Shown piece after piece: positions 21,947-33,779 of a stretch of DNA of 64,000 bases. Each line of letters starts with the position of its first letter. The stretch's first letter is position 1. The position numbers and the translations under genes are program-made. Below the pieces are notes generated by a model. It made no database searches. It worked only from the letters and a program-made list of their open reading frames with translations, and had not been told where the DNA came from. The DNA comes from Rhodamnia argentea. Taxonomy: Eukaryota > Streptophyta > Magnoliopsida > Myrtales > Myrtaceae. The stretch is from the NCBI RefSeq assembly GCF_020921035.1, contig NC_063155.1, forward strand, positions 8,231,001-8,295,000, read 5' to 3'.

Positions 21947-22513
21947 CGGAAAAATTGGCCAAAAAGTCCTAAACCTATTGCATTTTTGCAAATTCAATCA
22001 TAAACCTTTTAATTTTGCCAATTGAGATTTAAACATTTTTTACGTTTTGTCAATTGAATCAATTCTGACAATTTTGGCCGGAAATCGTTAACGTGAACGT
22101 CGGTTATCCTACGTGTCATGGCTAGTATTGACGTGGAAAATTTTTAGTACCATTTTTATGTTTTTCTAATTTTTTAGCTTTATTTTTTATTTTCTTTTAT
22201 TTTTTTCTTACTTTTTCTTTGTTGTAGCCGGCGAGGGCCAGCCACATTAAACAAAAAGTAAGGAAGAAAAAAACAAAAAGAAAAAGTATTTTTTAAAAAA
22301 AATTAAGATACTATAAAAATTGTCCACGTTACCATAGGTCGTGCCACATAGAATAACAGGAGCCCACATCGGTGATTTCTAGTCAAAATTGATTGGATGG
22401 ATTCAATTGAAAATGTCGTGAAAAGCTTTAGAACTCAATTGAAAAAAATGAAAAGATTTAAGATTAAATTGGCAAAAATGCACTAGATTTAGGACTTTTC
22501 GGACAATTTTCCC
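21947..22513. mobile_element. foldback (MULE-like) element, family 1, reference copy with 9-bp target duplication
   Basis: The arms of about 200 bp are inverted copies: the left opens GGAAAAATTGGCCAAAAAG, the right reversed opens GGGAAAATTGTCCGAAAAG. The flanks TAATAATAG (21,938-21,946) and TAATAATAA (22,514-22,522) form a 9-bp target duplication with one mismatch, the length typical of Mutator-like elements. The interior is AT-rich with a very short GC remnant (GCCGGCGAGGGCCAGCC). No transposase is present. Confidence 0.7.
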
Positions 22514-22522
22514 TAATAATAA

Positions 22523-24856
22523 CAATAATGACAACTGCAAATCAGTGGAATAACTCATCAAAAAGTTGAAGATAAATTGTAAATAGGAATGTTGATCTCA
22601 AAATAAGCTTCCCTCGTCATGTATCTTTCTCGAGAGGATTCGAGGGTCACACTTCTTTTTCGGTGCTTCTTTCCTAACCTGCATCTACTTTAATGCATGC
22701 GCACTTCTTGCCTAATGATGCATTGTATCCTGGAAGGCCATTAATAAAATTCCTTGGACGACCTTAATATCAAATTGAGAGCTCGTTGACTTGGCTGCAA
22801 CTTTACATGCATGAAGTTAAAGGTCAACTACGTATAAGAACATTATCTTTGACATCTCCATCATCACTCTCCCAAAGTCACTTTTGGAGACATGTTATGG
22901 TGGAAGTGACGTTTTTCGCCAGTAGAAACCCCAAGAAATGGCCATCTTTCCAAGGTTGATGTCTACCCCCACCCAAAATTTATGATTAAGCCATTAATTT
23001 GAGGACTAATTGTACATTCAAGAGTCAATGATTGCCTGCGAATCCAGAGCTAGAAACTTGCATAGATGTGAAAGGTTTGACTCGCTTGAAGGCGTTATTC
23101 ACTGAATCGGAATTGAGTGGCAGGCCAAGACTACATCACATTTTCTCTAGGACTGTTCATAATCTACTTCAAGTTGGTTCACATGTAATGTGAATCGTTG
23201 TGGAATTGATGATCGTTCTACAAAGATCCAGAAGATGCAAAGTGCGAACCTCGACCCCCAATCGAACCCGTGATTGGTAACCTCGGTATTTACGTGACTT
23301 GTTGACGAACCCGTGTCAACCAGGAGCATCCTCTCAATTGTATTATGAATCAATAATTAATGTCTCCATCTCATATCTTAAAAACTTCCTCGTATATGAT
23401 GCTAACCCTAGAAGACGCAAATTGACGAAAATACCACTAAATTACGTAAATTTAAATAAGATCACGAAAATGCCTAAAAACCCATCTAGACAACCCCAAA
23501 ATGCCAAAAAAAAAAAAAAAAAAAACCGGTCTTCGGTCACAACATAGCGGTGAGTATTGATCGGTGGCCCGTTTCCAAGCATCCGATCAAATTTGAGCCC
23601 ATTCGGAATTCGCCAATCCTTCATTCAAAATCTTCTCTACTCCAAAAATCACAAACCATGATGCCAACCGCTTACTTGAATTCCTTTGCCCTTGCTTGAG
23701 TGATCGGACCAAGTGAACAGGATAATGGATCCCTACCACGTCTTCTCGATATATGGCTCAACGTCCACATCAACATGCCAAACTTTTAAAGTCCCCAAAG
23801 GCTCATTCTTTTTTGTCCTTCTTCGGTTTAATTGTTCAGATCGGTCTCTCCAGAAACTGCAAATAGGCCGGCGATACCGACAAACTGCACGGTTGCTTCC
23901 CTGTGAGGAGTAATGATATAGATGGAAAAGGGGAGCGCCAAGATTGGAGAAGGAAACCCGTGTGAATTGTCTTGGCCAAAGGGGCAAATAACAGCTGTTG
24001 TGATGAGCAGGTTGTGGCTGATGTATGCTTTGAATTGTGGAAAGCATGCCTTGCTATTGGCTGTTTCTCCATCTCACTCTGGAAGTTGGACCAAAAGAAA
24101 CAGTGAAGTACTGAGCTTTCATTGCCAAACTCTGGCAATTTGTGCCATGGATTGCAAGGAAAGAAAAAAAAAAAAACAGTCAGCTTTTGTTGGAGTTGTT
24201 GTTCTCCTACATCGCCTTACAACAAGTCTACTCATGTTGTCTCCCTCCACCTAACAGCTTAAATTTTTAGGTTGAACTTTCTAATAGCTTTTACTTGATA
24301 CTCATCGGTCTTAGAATCAAGAAAAAGTTGGATCTTTCTGCTTGTACCAGTCTTCATGGTATATTTGTTCCTCCAAAGCTGTGTGCCCTGCTTCATGAGG
24401 GATTCACTCATGTATGCTCTGACCGCTATCTCAAGAACACCTTTGATGATATCACTTGTTGGATAATCACAAAGAACATTTGGAGAGATCGAATAGGTTT
24501 TACGCATTGCTGCTTCGATTCAGGATGAATATAAGAAACATCTCTCAAGAGGTACAAGATTCAGACAAAGCTTTTCTGTTCCGTTCAAATAATTTACATG
24601 AGTAACGTACGAGTGGGTGCACTCAACCTAATTAGCACACAGATAAAGGAAACATCCCCATCAGGTTGGAATTAGTTCGCTGCGAACTCCGGTGAGTCTG
24701 GGGTCCGTCGCTTTCCTAGGCTCGTCGCAGCCGATCGATGACTCACCTCGCTCGGTTCCAAACAATGCAAGTCGCAGAATCACCAAAGAAAGATGACAGC
24801 CCAGTTACAAGAGTTTTCCTGTAGTTACTTCTACCTGTAGTCATCACGAGCCAAAC
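22523..24856. other. intergenic, no supported gene; 3' side of the CDF gene
   Basis: A stretch near 24,030-24,110 (GCTATTGGCTGTTTCTCCAT) resembles 16,820-16,890, so it is a dispersed repeat. A minus-strand frame at 24,259-24,507 is open for 82 codons but has no recognisable features. Sequence just below 24,857 is probably the CDF 3' UTR. I cannot support a gene here. Confidence 0.4.
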
Positions 24857-27272
24857 TCAAGAGCTCTCGTGGAACTTGATAGATCTCGATAAGGCAGCAG
24901 GGTTAGCGCACAAAACAGATACGGTTTCGGACACGTGATTTTTCTCCTCGCCCTTTGATTGGAAGCCCTTGAACAACCCGTCCTTACCTAGCCAGTCCTT
25001 CTTGATCCCAAGAGTAGACCATATAGTACTTTTCGCAGCCTCGCTCGGGTCATCTATACGTAAAGTCTTTGGGACTAAAACACATCCGTTCCTCCGTTTC
25101 CCAGGCTTGTCTTCCACAGAAACATCCATTTTAAGCATCTCGCCTTCTCTTGAATGCTTCCCAAGAGTCAGCGAATCTGGTCCTGAGTTCAATGCCTTTT
25201 GGCTCGGAGGTGAGAACGGAGGGAAATTCCAACTACTGTGGAGGCCACAGTTCCAAAGCCCCGCAGGGTAGATCGGCACAGCAAATCCTGAAGGACATAA
25301 AGACGGTGGAAGAAACGTGGGATTCCACGGATAAGGCTGAGGAACACCTGGAAAGCATGGCAACTGAGGATGGAATCCATTGGCACTGGATCCTTCCAGA
25401 TAGGAATTCCCACTTCCTTCAACCGTCAAGTTTGAGATCGCGACAGACGATCGGCTCGAGCAATCGTCATTTTTCTCTTCACTTCTTTGCGGGACTAAAA
25501 CCCCATTCCTTCCGAAGTCATGAAACCCATTCCGCATTCCGTTCGTAGCTGATCCTTTCTTATTGGCGAGATTCAACACAGCAGCCATGGAATCACCGGT
25601 GGATGGATCTAAGCCAAATGTGAGAACAGTGCCATTGATCTTCCCATTTGGAAGGTGAATCCCGTTCGGAGCATCGATTCGAGCTGCCTGAAGAGCCTCA
25701 GAGATGGTGATGTGGTGATAATGCGAAGCTGAGCTCTTGCTCTTGCGGCGCCCAGCTCCCACGGGAACATTCCTCATGGTGCCGCCCGCCGTCCAGTATC
25801 TTTGGCAGGACTTGCAGAAGTGCCGGGGCTGATTGACGTTGTAGTTGTTGTAGTAGCAGAACTTGGTGTCCATGCTGTTGCATCGCGGGCAAGGTAGGAT
25901 CTTGTCCGGCTTCTTCAGGGGTTTCTCCTGCGAGTTTGGCGAATCGCCCTGTCCTTGATCGGTGCCGGAAGCTTTCGATTTGGCAGACTCTTCCTCAATA
26001 GAGGGTGTTTTTGGGTTCACAGTTTCTGGCGAAACCTGGTCATCATCTACTTGCATTTCCATGGCAACTTTTTCAGTGGAATGGCACTGATGACATGACA
26101 TGCCAAAATGGAGGTAAATCAGTACCAAGCAATGGATGTAAAAGTCTAACTAGGAAAAACTTCTAGAAGAGCATGATGAGCAGCAACAGAACAAGCAAGG
26201 GCAACCGGAAAGAATGAGAACAGCATCCAGGAATGTTGTTGTCATCATTCCTTGACTAAAATAATGCCATCCCTCTTTCCATTGTTTATTTGCCATTACC
26301 TAAATCTAAAGTCTTCGAAAGTTCTAGAATGAAACTCTTAGCATTGATCTTGTCGCCTGGACTTCAGAGACATAGACGAGCTCTCCAAGAAATTTGTCAG
26401 AATCAAGGAAAAAGACAGAGATTCAGTGAATTCAAACAGTGTCAGATCCAAAACAGGCGGCCTTGGAACTATGCAGCTGGTACTAAAAATCAACATCAGC
26501 TCACGTGCGATGTCTAGGACTTGAATTTCAGAGGGTATGCAGAATTTCTCTATCTGTGTAGTATAAATTATGCTCATCATGGATCATACCAGACAGCATA
26601 CGGCTAAAAGGCCTCTCTATACCATATTTTAAAACAGGGAAGAAGTCTTCTTCCCAATTCCTCCTTTAAAGCTTAAATTTTTTTTTTGTCAGATTTATGT
26701 TGTTTTTCCCCTGTTTTCTGGATGAAGATAGCAGGGTCGTGGCCGTCTCTGTTTTATGCTGTTTTAGGTGGAGACAAGATTCTTAAACAAGCGAAAGAAT
26801 TCACCTCGTGAAGACTACCTGCTTTGGTGATCTTATTGCTCGGTGATGGCAAAACAACCCCCAAAACTGGTAGTTCCTTTGTCTTCGCTCTTAACTTTTC
26901 TATGCCTTCAACTTCACGGATCAAATCAAAACCAATTTACAGAACACCATCAAAGAGAAGCTAAAAATAGCAAAAAAGTTTCAGGATTTCAAGAAGTTCC
27001 ACAGAATTATCCAGAGACAGAGCATCACACCCAAGTACAGAAAAGCAGAGACAGAGAGGCAGAGAGACCCATCAATCTTTTTGATGTCCTGAGAAATGGG
27101 CAGTCACCATACCCCACAAACGTACCTTCTCCGAACCTCCATCGTCTTCCTCCGAATTCACGCCGGAAGAAGCCACGTCGTCGCCGGAGGCTTCCGGCGA
27201 CTCTCCGCTGGACGACAAGGGTATCTTCTTGCCGAAGAGCTTGATGGCGGGGTCGCTCGTCATCTCCATCAT
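24857..27272 (-). CDS. CDF3: cycling Dof factor (CDF), Dof zinc-finger transcription factor
   Basis: There are two exons. Exon 1 at 27,126-27,272 gives 49 residues starting [19 protein letters not shown], the conserved N-terminal CDF box. Exon 2 at 24,857-26,086 starts [11 protein letters not shown] after a CAG acceptor. The intron of about 1.04 kb is phase 0 with a GTACGT donor, and the total is 458 aa. The Dof finger covers about residues 114-164 with Cys 115, 118, 140 and 143. Near the C-terminus two CDF-specific blocks are visible ([20 protein letters not shown] and [19 protein letters not shown]), known in the family as regions bound by FKF1 and GIGANTEA. CDFs bind AAAG sites and repress CONSTANS/FT or govern stress responses under clock control. 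A CDF3 versus CDF1/2 assignment rests on neighbours and is tentative; both At3g47500 and At5g62430 have neighbours represented in this window. Confidence 0.92.
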
Positions 27273-27690
27273 CCTCTATGCTTTGCTTTCTTCAGGGTAC
27301 TTGCTCTTCCAGAGAGTTTGTCCGTGTCTCGTTAGCGGGAGTTGGGTTCTTGGGCGGCCGGACATGGAAGAGGAAGAATGTTAAAAGTGTCAGTCTTTAA
27401 AGTCTTGTTGGAACTGAGAACTCGTTCGGTTTTTCGGAGAGGAGGAGGAGAGAGAGAGGTGGGTGCCACGTCAGCGACGGGGCTGGATTCTGAGCCACAA
27501 GTTTTCGTGGCCTTTAGATTTTCATTTCCTAGGCCCACAGCTTTTGATTCTTGCGGGGAGATTGCACCAAAAAGATGGTGCACCCGCTTTTGCGTCCGAA
27601 TCCGACCCGACATTGCCCAATCGGACTCGGAGTTAGCCAAGAAGCGGGATGTTTGGGAAGCTGGCCGCGCGCATGTAACACCATTAAAGT
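27273..27690 (-). promoter_or_regulatory. CDF 5' UTR and proximal promoter region
   Basis: This is the sequence directly upstream of the CDF first exon. It has GGAGAGAGAGAGG-type purine runs typical of plant leaders. I cannot place a TATA box with confidence. A foldback element starts right upstream. Confidence 0.4.
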
Positions 27691-27940
27691 AGAATTTTTA
27701 TTTCAGAAGTACTTTTGAAGCATAAATTCATTTGATAATGTAACTTCTGGAGTAAAAAAAAATTTTAGTTGTGTAACTTCATTTTCTATTTGTTGAGCAT
27801 TTTTTTTTTTTTTTTGCTTCAAAAGTAGTTTTGAAGCCATTTAAAGAAATAAAAAAAATTTACTTCTTTTCAGAAGTAGAAGTAGAAAAATCAATTTCTA
27901 ATCTGAAATTAATTTATAAAGCAGAAGTGTTGCCATGCGC
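27690..27940. mobile_element. short palindromic MITE upstream of CDF
   Basis: AAGTACTTTTGAAGC with AACTTCTGGAG on the left is mirrored by TTTACTTCTTTTCAGAAGT and GCAGAAGTG on the right, around a poly-T centre with GCTTCAAAAGTAGTTTTGAA. Only AT-rich non-coding sequence is present. It lies within about 700 bp of the CDF start. Confidence 0.5.
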
Positions 27941-28529
27941 ACCCCGATCCCATGCAATGGCCATTCGTTTTGGGGATTCAACGAGCTACAATATATTTTA
28001 AATTAACGGATCAAAAATCTTCTTATAAGGCTAAATAGAAGATATTCTCACTGAAATAGAATAGCAACAATACACTAATCATTTCCTTGTTTTAACGAGA
28101 GAAACTCAGACTCGACACGGCATGACTTAACTCGAAATTGACAAGAATCGATATGCTTTCGCTTGATTTTAATGAAAAACGATACGTAATCACATTGTAA
28201 TATGTTTGTAGCGACCTAAGATGACACGAATGGTCAACACAAGTACGACCAGCAATTTTTTGATCGCCAGTTGTGTATGGTTCAATGAATGACAATGCGG
28301 AGGGAATCTTGTCTTAGGCGGCCCATAAATTCGTGCACATTCAATCTATTCTGAGAATTTAATAGGAAATTTGCTCTCCTTAATATATTTTCTTGAAATA
28401 TATCATACATACAATAATGACCTCATCATTTATTTATTTTAGATTTGTTTTATTTAAATACATGAAATTATTCTTGTTGCCTTTGTTTCTCGAGCATGAG
28501 AGTTCGTTGTTTATAGAGGTCAGCATGAT

Positions 28530-29036
28530 TTCAAAGTATGCAAGGTAAGTTCCATGTTTCAAAATCTGGAAAACTTGTTCTAATCGGTAGGTTCCAAGTT
28601 TCAGCTAGGTGGAACATGGAACCTACAACAATTTTTCGTGTTTTTCTTGGTACATGTCTTCGCACGATCCTGTGGTATTCAATGGCATACGATGATAATT
28701 GTATAATTTGGAATTACTTGTCTAAGCTTCCATATCCAACAGTACTTATGATTGAGACTTTTACTTTGTTAATGTATCATATTTGTTCATTTCTAAAAGA
28801 GTTGTGATGAGTGAATTGCAGCAGAAATGCTGGTTATTAAAAGTTATCATTCGTTGCGGTCATCGAATTAAGAATAAAGACAAAACATAGATAGAACCTG
28901 GAACCTATGACAAGGTAGTTTACGGGTTCTAGGGTATGCAAGGTAAGTTTCGGGGTCCAAAAAATAAGAAACATATGCTGATGGGTAGATTCCAAGTTCC
29001 AAGTAGGAATTTGTATGGAACCCGCAGCCATTCCAC
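28530..29036 (+). repeat. direct repeat pair, about 105 bp each (28,530-28,635 and 28,928-29,036)
   Basis: Both copies read TATGCAAGGTAAGTTnC, then 'GGTAGnTTCCAAGTTnCA' and 'GGAACC'. They sit about 400 bp apart in the same orientation. The wording resembles the GGTTCC-rich dispersed repeat at 29,705-30,270. Confidence 0.5.
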
Positions 29037-29239
29037 CTTAATTGTTTAAGCTTTTAGCATTGTTAACTAGCCAGTTGATGTTCGTAGAGTAATGTTATTA
29101 AGTACAAAATTTGATAATGTCAAATTGGTAAAATCTTGGTGATGTTTTCCAAAATTGAATTTGTCCTTCCACAGTTTGATTTATCAACACTCAAGAATCT
29201 ATGGACAGTGTGCAACCATGAAAATGACAAATATAGAGT

Positions 29240-29440
29240 GCATATATTTCACAGAAAATGGATGATTTAGAAAATATTTTTTTTAAAAATGATGCATCAC
29301 TAAATAAAGGAAAAATATTTTCATCGTCCATAAAAGTAGTTCTCGATAATAAAAAGATTTTTCATTGACTAATTATTTCAACCAATACAAGCGATAATTT
29401 ATTCAAACTATTCATGTTTTGCAAAACAAATGGAACCTAG
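29240..29440. repeat. dispersed 'GAAAATATTTTC' repeat, right-end type
   Basis: It contains AAAATATTTTCATCG-type wording and ends TTTTGCAAAACAAATGGAACC, similar to the right end of the 4,187-5,419 candidate element. The left end is not clear. Confidence 0.35.
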
Positions 29441-29704
29441 TTCATGCAATATCTTCTGATTCAAGATGGTCGGGAAAATTTGGCGTAGACTAAAGAAAAT
29501 TTTGCATCGCACAACAAGGTGCAAAACTGCCAAAATCTCCAAAATAGCAAAACCCACGAGCTTTTGCTTGGGGGACACCCTCAACATTTCAAAGCGCCAC
29601 GAATTTCACTTTCCGACGAGAGCACTCACCGTTAAGTTCTTCGTCCGTTCACATTGATGTGGCTAGCGGTGCTGACAAGTGGCCAAAGGATACCGCGGAT
29701 TAGG

Positions 29705-30270
29705 GACGTGCAACCGGATCGAATTTATCCAGAAATTAAATCGGATCACCCAAAAAACAGGTTCGGAAACCAATTCTTGTTCCAACTGATTCGGGCGTAG
29801 GTTCTAATTTTTGAAAATCGGTTGGAATTGATCCGGTTCCCAATTCCAAGTGAAGGTCTACCCGGGAATCGGATCGATTTTGGAACCGATTTTTAGCTAC
29901 TGTAAAAGAAAAAATCTTAATCTTGCTCGCCTCACCTTTCCTGTTTTTGGTGAATTGTAGTTTCTATTGCTCATATTAGGGATTATTGTTTTTGGCGAAT
30001 AGTGATTTTTATTATTCAGTCTTTTACTTTGAATCGTTTCATTACTACTCATATTTTTTTTTTGGAAGAAATAAAATTAGAAAAAGAAACAAAAGAAAAA
30101 ATGGGTTCTCGAGTAAACCTTGGAATCTAATCGAAAAAATAAGGTAGGTTCCAAAACATATGCCAGAATAAACGGGGTAGGTTCTATATCCCAAAAACTG
30201 AAAATCGGTTATAACATGATAGGTTTCAAATTTTAATTCGGGAACCAACCTATCCGGATCATGCTCACCC
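29705..30270. repeat. GGTTCC/GGAACC-rich dispersed repeat
   Basis: Many variants of GGTTCC, CCGGTTCC and 'GGAACCGAT' occur on both strands. Part of it (30,000-30,270) matches 9,400-9,600. A third relative lies at 60,400-61,030. It is non-coding. Confidence 0.5.
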
Positions 30271-31125
30271 TTACTGCAGATGATCAACGGAAGCCAAATG
30301 ATCCGTCGTTCTCGATATTTAGTTGGAAATTTTAGTGATTGGTATATATATATATTTTTCTGGTTCGTTAAAGGGTCAATTCAAGAACAAATGAGAAGTG
30401 GCGAGCCCAACAAGGCAAAAAAAAAAAAAAAAAACATTACAATAATAGGACGTGGCGCATAAATAATTCAACAGCAACTTCTCCTTTCTCAAATTAAAGA
30501 AAATCCCCACAATAGTGATGGTTACTATCGCGAAAAATGAATAGTTAAAAAATATTTAATTAAAAATAATTGCCTATGTTTTTTTTTATGATAATCAATG
30601 ACCAAGGATATTTAGAAATTATTTATTATAAATTATTATTTTTTATTAATTAATTTTTTCAAACGATATAAATAATCATTTTGACAACTTATATGTCTTG
30701 AATATCGCGAGAGCGGTTAGTATGTTAAAAATCGCAATACATTTCTTATTTAGCAATTGATCGAGCAATCTTCAGAACACTATCAAACGAATCACTTGCA
30801 GTATGCCACTTACATGCTATCATGAAATTCAAGCTCCCGCGTATCATTTGACCTATATTATAATTCCGTTTGTTTCGTGAAAAATGAACTATTCGATAAG
30901 TTTTTTTTTTTCCGAAAAGATTACCCGTGTCACTTGAGATGATTGGTTGTTGACAATATTTTTATTATTGATAAGGTTTTACGCTTAAATATTTTCGTTG
31001 AAGATGAAGAATATTTTATTTTATTTATTTATTTTTATAAGTGAAGAAAATTATTAATTTCTCAATTTTTTTTTGCCAAAACAGCCGCAGCCCACCTTTA
31101 TACAACGGATAAGCATGGCTTATCG
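30271..31125. other. AT-rich intergenic stretch
   Basis: Long A/T runs, a poly-A run at 30,418-30,434, and a TTCCGTTTGTTTCGTG element end at about 30,868. No gene is seen. Confidence 0.5.
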
Positions 31126-31393
31126 CCACGTCACGTCAGCACTCCACACATGTCTGTTTTTCCACACGTGGGGCCCGCTGACGCCCCAAAAAGCTGGGAA
31201 AAGCCGCCCGGAAAAATCTTCCCCCCGAGTCTCCGATCGCTCGACACGTGTCGAGATTGAGGGACACGTGTGGCTCACTGGTGCCAATTTCCCACCCTGA
31301 CCTCGACTTTCGTACATCCTCCCACGATCCGACACGTGTCCCACTCCGTCCGCTCTTTTTTACTTGGGGCAGTGCGTGGCGTGTCCCCACGTG
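31126..31393. promoter_or_regulatory. dense G-box/ABRE-like cluster (five CACGTG in about 230 bp)
   Basis: CACGTG occurs at 31,165, 31,245, 31,265, 31,333 and 31,388. A CCACGTCACGTCAGC stretch lies at 31,126-31,140. Three of the boxes sit in a GACACGTGT context. Such boxes bind bZIP (ABF/AREB, GBF, HY5) and bHLH (PIF, MYC) factors. The island is GC-rich within AT-rich surroundings. No confident gene starts next to it: CDF begins 3.9 kb away and the PSY-type gene 6.7 kb away. Confidence 0.5.
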
Positions 31394-31678
31394 GACGATA
31401 AGAAGAAAGGTCAGGCCCGACGGCTTTAACGTCTTCCCTTTGGGTCTTTCGGTGTGAAAAAGTCAACCGACTTTTCTTTTTCTTTTTCCAACGCTTTAGT
31501 TTAATTTTAAGTACTTTATTAAGTGCGTCTGGTGTTGGGTAATTAAGAAAGTCGATTACGACGTGCCGATTAGATTAAGCTTATGTTCCGTTTAAAGGCC
31601 TTATAATTAAGGGAAATGTTCAGTGATTATGGACGGAATCGACAATTTTCAAAAAAAAAAAATTGAAATCTTTCCTTC
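31394..31678. other. intergenic, no feature seen
   Basis: Nothing is recognisable between the G-box cluster and the direct repeat pair. Confidence 0.4.
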
Positions 31679-32296
31679 CTTTATGATCTTGGTAATCATA
31701 CATTGGGCCTTGTAATTATGGGCTTGGAAATTAGTTGAGCTAGCCTAATAAGTCGCTTCGTTTGGGATCTTATCTGGACTTTGCTATCCCGCGTACGTTA
31801 TGTAAGTAGAGAATATCCATCGCTGCTAAAGAAGAAAAAGATATGATTGACAATTGCGGGTATAGGGAGGAGCGCAGGCATCGGCACATAAGCCCACTAT
31901 CCCTATACATCAAATGGACAGGCCGCGGAGGCTCCTGTAGCTGTAGATGAGATATAATCATTCCTTCCTTAGTGAGGTAAATCTTAATCAAACCAAGGAT
32001 CCAAGGAAGCCTCTTGTTAAGATTTAGGTAAATCTAAATCTCAATCCTTACTTTATGATCTAGGTAAGCCATATATTTGGGCCTCATAATTATGGGCTTG
32101 GAAATTAGTTGAACGACTCAAGTAAGTCGTTAAACTGCTTCGTCCGAGACCTTGTCCGGAGTTCGGGATTCCCCATACGTTAAATAAGTAGAGAGTATTC
32201 TCCGCTATCAAGGAAGAAAAAGGCGTAATTAATGATTATAGGTGCAGGGGGTGCGAGCACCGGCACAAACCTACTGTCCCTGTATATCAAATGGAC
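31679..32296 (+). repeat. direct duplication, about 243-bp unit twice (31,679-31,919 and 32,051-32,296)
   Basis: Both copies run from CTTTATGATCT through ATTATGGGCTTGGAAATTAG to CAAATGGAC in the same order, separated by about 130 bp. They are clearly diverged, so the duplication is not recent. No coding function is evident. Confidence 0.75.
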
Positions 32297-32339
32297 CTCC
32301 TTATTTCCACTCCAGTTTTGACTTTGACGCTCCCATATA

Positions 32340-33770
32340 CACTGTTTTTACAGTATTGTCTTGCATGCTTTGGTCAAATTTTCCTCGTGTTACTTTTTTT
32401 TTTTTTTTTTGGGGCCCACGTTCTTCCTCGGGGACAACGAAACACCATCTCTTATCTGCGTTCACCTTCATTTTCTTCTTCTCCACAACGTTGGAGACGC
32501 GCGTGAAACAGAGGTGAAGGGTGAGCAAAGCAAGATCGAGCACGATTCAGGTCGCGCGATCAAAAGCATGCGCACGGATTCTTTCTCTTTCTATAATCGT
32601 CGGAGATTCCACCTACCAGAGATTTTTTTTTTTTTTTTTTTGGGAAAAGACGCTTCGAGGATGTTGTGGTACCGATCTTCAGAAGGCTCGGAAAAGAAAA
32701 TAACTCAAAGAAGACACGTTCTTTTCTATAATTGTCTTGTTCGTTTAGTCTTCTCAGTTTTCTTCATCAATGTCCAACTTTTGCGCCATTACCGGGAGAT
32801 CTCTGTTCTGCTCTGCTTTGCGGCGGCGAGGACCGGAGAAGTCGAATCTCGTTTGAAGGTCATCCGCGAGCACTAATTTTGCAGTCACTGAAGATTCCTG
32901 AAGCTTACGTAGTTGATTTGGTCATCCATCGCAGCTTCGTTTCACTCCATTGACCATTTTATATTGACGTCCTTTTTCCACTCGCTTCTTAGAAAGAAAG
33001 AAAAAAGACGAGATCTAATCTTCTCTGTTAGGGTCTGAATTGGTTTGATTTCGCCTTTCGATTTTATCTCCACAGTTGGAAGTTTCAGAACCATTGATTT
33101 CGTGCAACCGTGGAGCTCTTCTTCTTCCACGATCTCTCTCCGCCAAATTCTAAAGCAACGGAACGTAATCCTCTGAATTGGCTATTTAGCGATCTGAGTC
33201 AGGCACTTTGAGGCTCGGTTCGATGGAGCTATCATCCAATCCCATCAAGAACTCTGCCTAATCGAGAATTTGGTTATGCCCTCTCCAAGCTCGGGTTGCA
33301 AAGTCTCGGATTCGGGGCCCGAGCACGTCACGCTGTCTCTGTCTTGCATCGTCCTCGTCATGTTCATCTCCGTTCTCGTTATCTGATTGATTATCACCTT
33401 CGTCTCCCCTTCGTCTCATTCATTTCCTTCGCGGTCACTGTTCTCTTCATTCTCTTCCTCATCGTCATCGTCTACATCCTTGTCCTCATCTCGTGCCGCC
33501 CGCACGATCAAGTGACGATTCGGACAACTGGCGCCTTAGCTTATTGACCGGTTCGGGAAACTTGCGGAGTTGGTTTCTCATAACTGGCGGTGGGTGGGGA
33601 AAGAAGTTTGCCGACCATCGTAGGAGAGGATAAGGACCTTTTGCTGTTATTGTCCAACATACTGCAGACAAGAAAAGGGATAAGGAGGAACAAGGGACCC
33701 ACAAAAACGGAAAAGCAATAAATAAAAAGAAAAGATAGAAAAAATTTTACCAAAGCATGCAAGCACCAAT
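32340..33770. other. unexplained island with inverted-repeat edges, leader-like sequence
   Basis: TTGCATGCTTTGGTCAAATTTT at 32,361-32,382 is mirrored at 33,741-33,763. Adjacent 'GGGGCCCACGTTCTTCCTC' and its reversed relative near 33,670-33,710 also pair loosely. Between them, 32,850-33,290 reads like a plant 5' leader (CT-rich, GGCGGCGAGGACCGG). Short frames follow: MELSSNPIKNSA at 33,223, then MPSPSSGCKVSDSGPEHVTL at 33,276 leading into a hydrophobic run. Poly-T runs occur at 32,395-32,412 and 32,623-32,641. I cannot decide between a decayed gene, a DNA element and a small membrane-peptide gene. Confidence 0.3.
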
Positions 33771-33779
33771 GGACTATGA

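Noticed and set aside
24259-24507. 82-codon minus-strand frame upstream of nothing, near the CDF 3' end
   Set aside because: No motif, no splice-compatible partner seen; kept only as an unexplained open frame.
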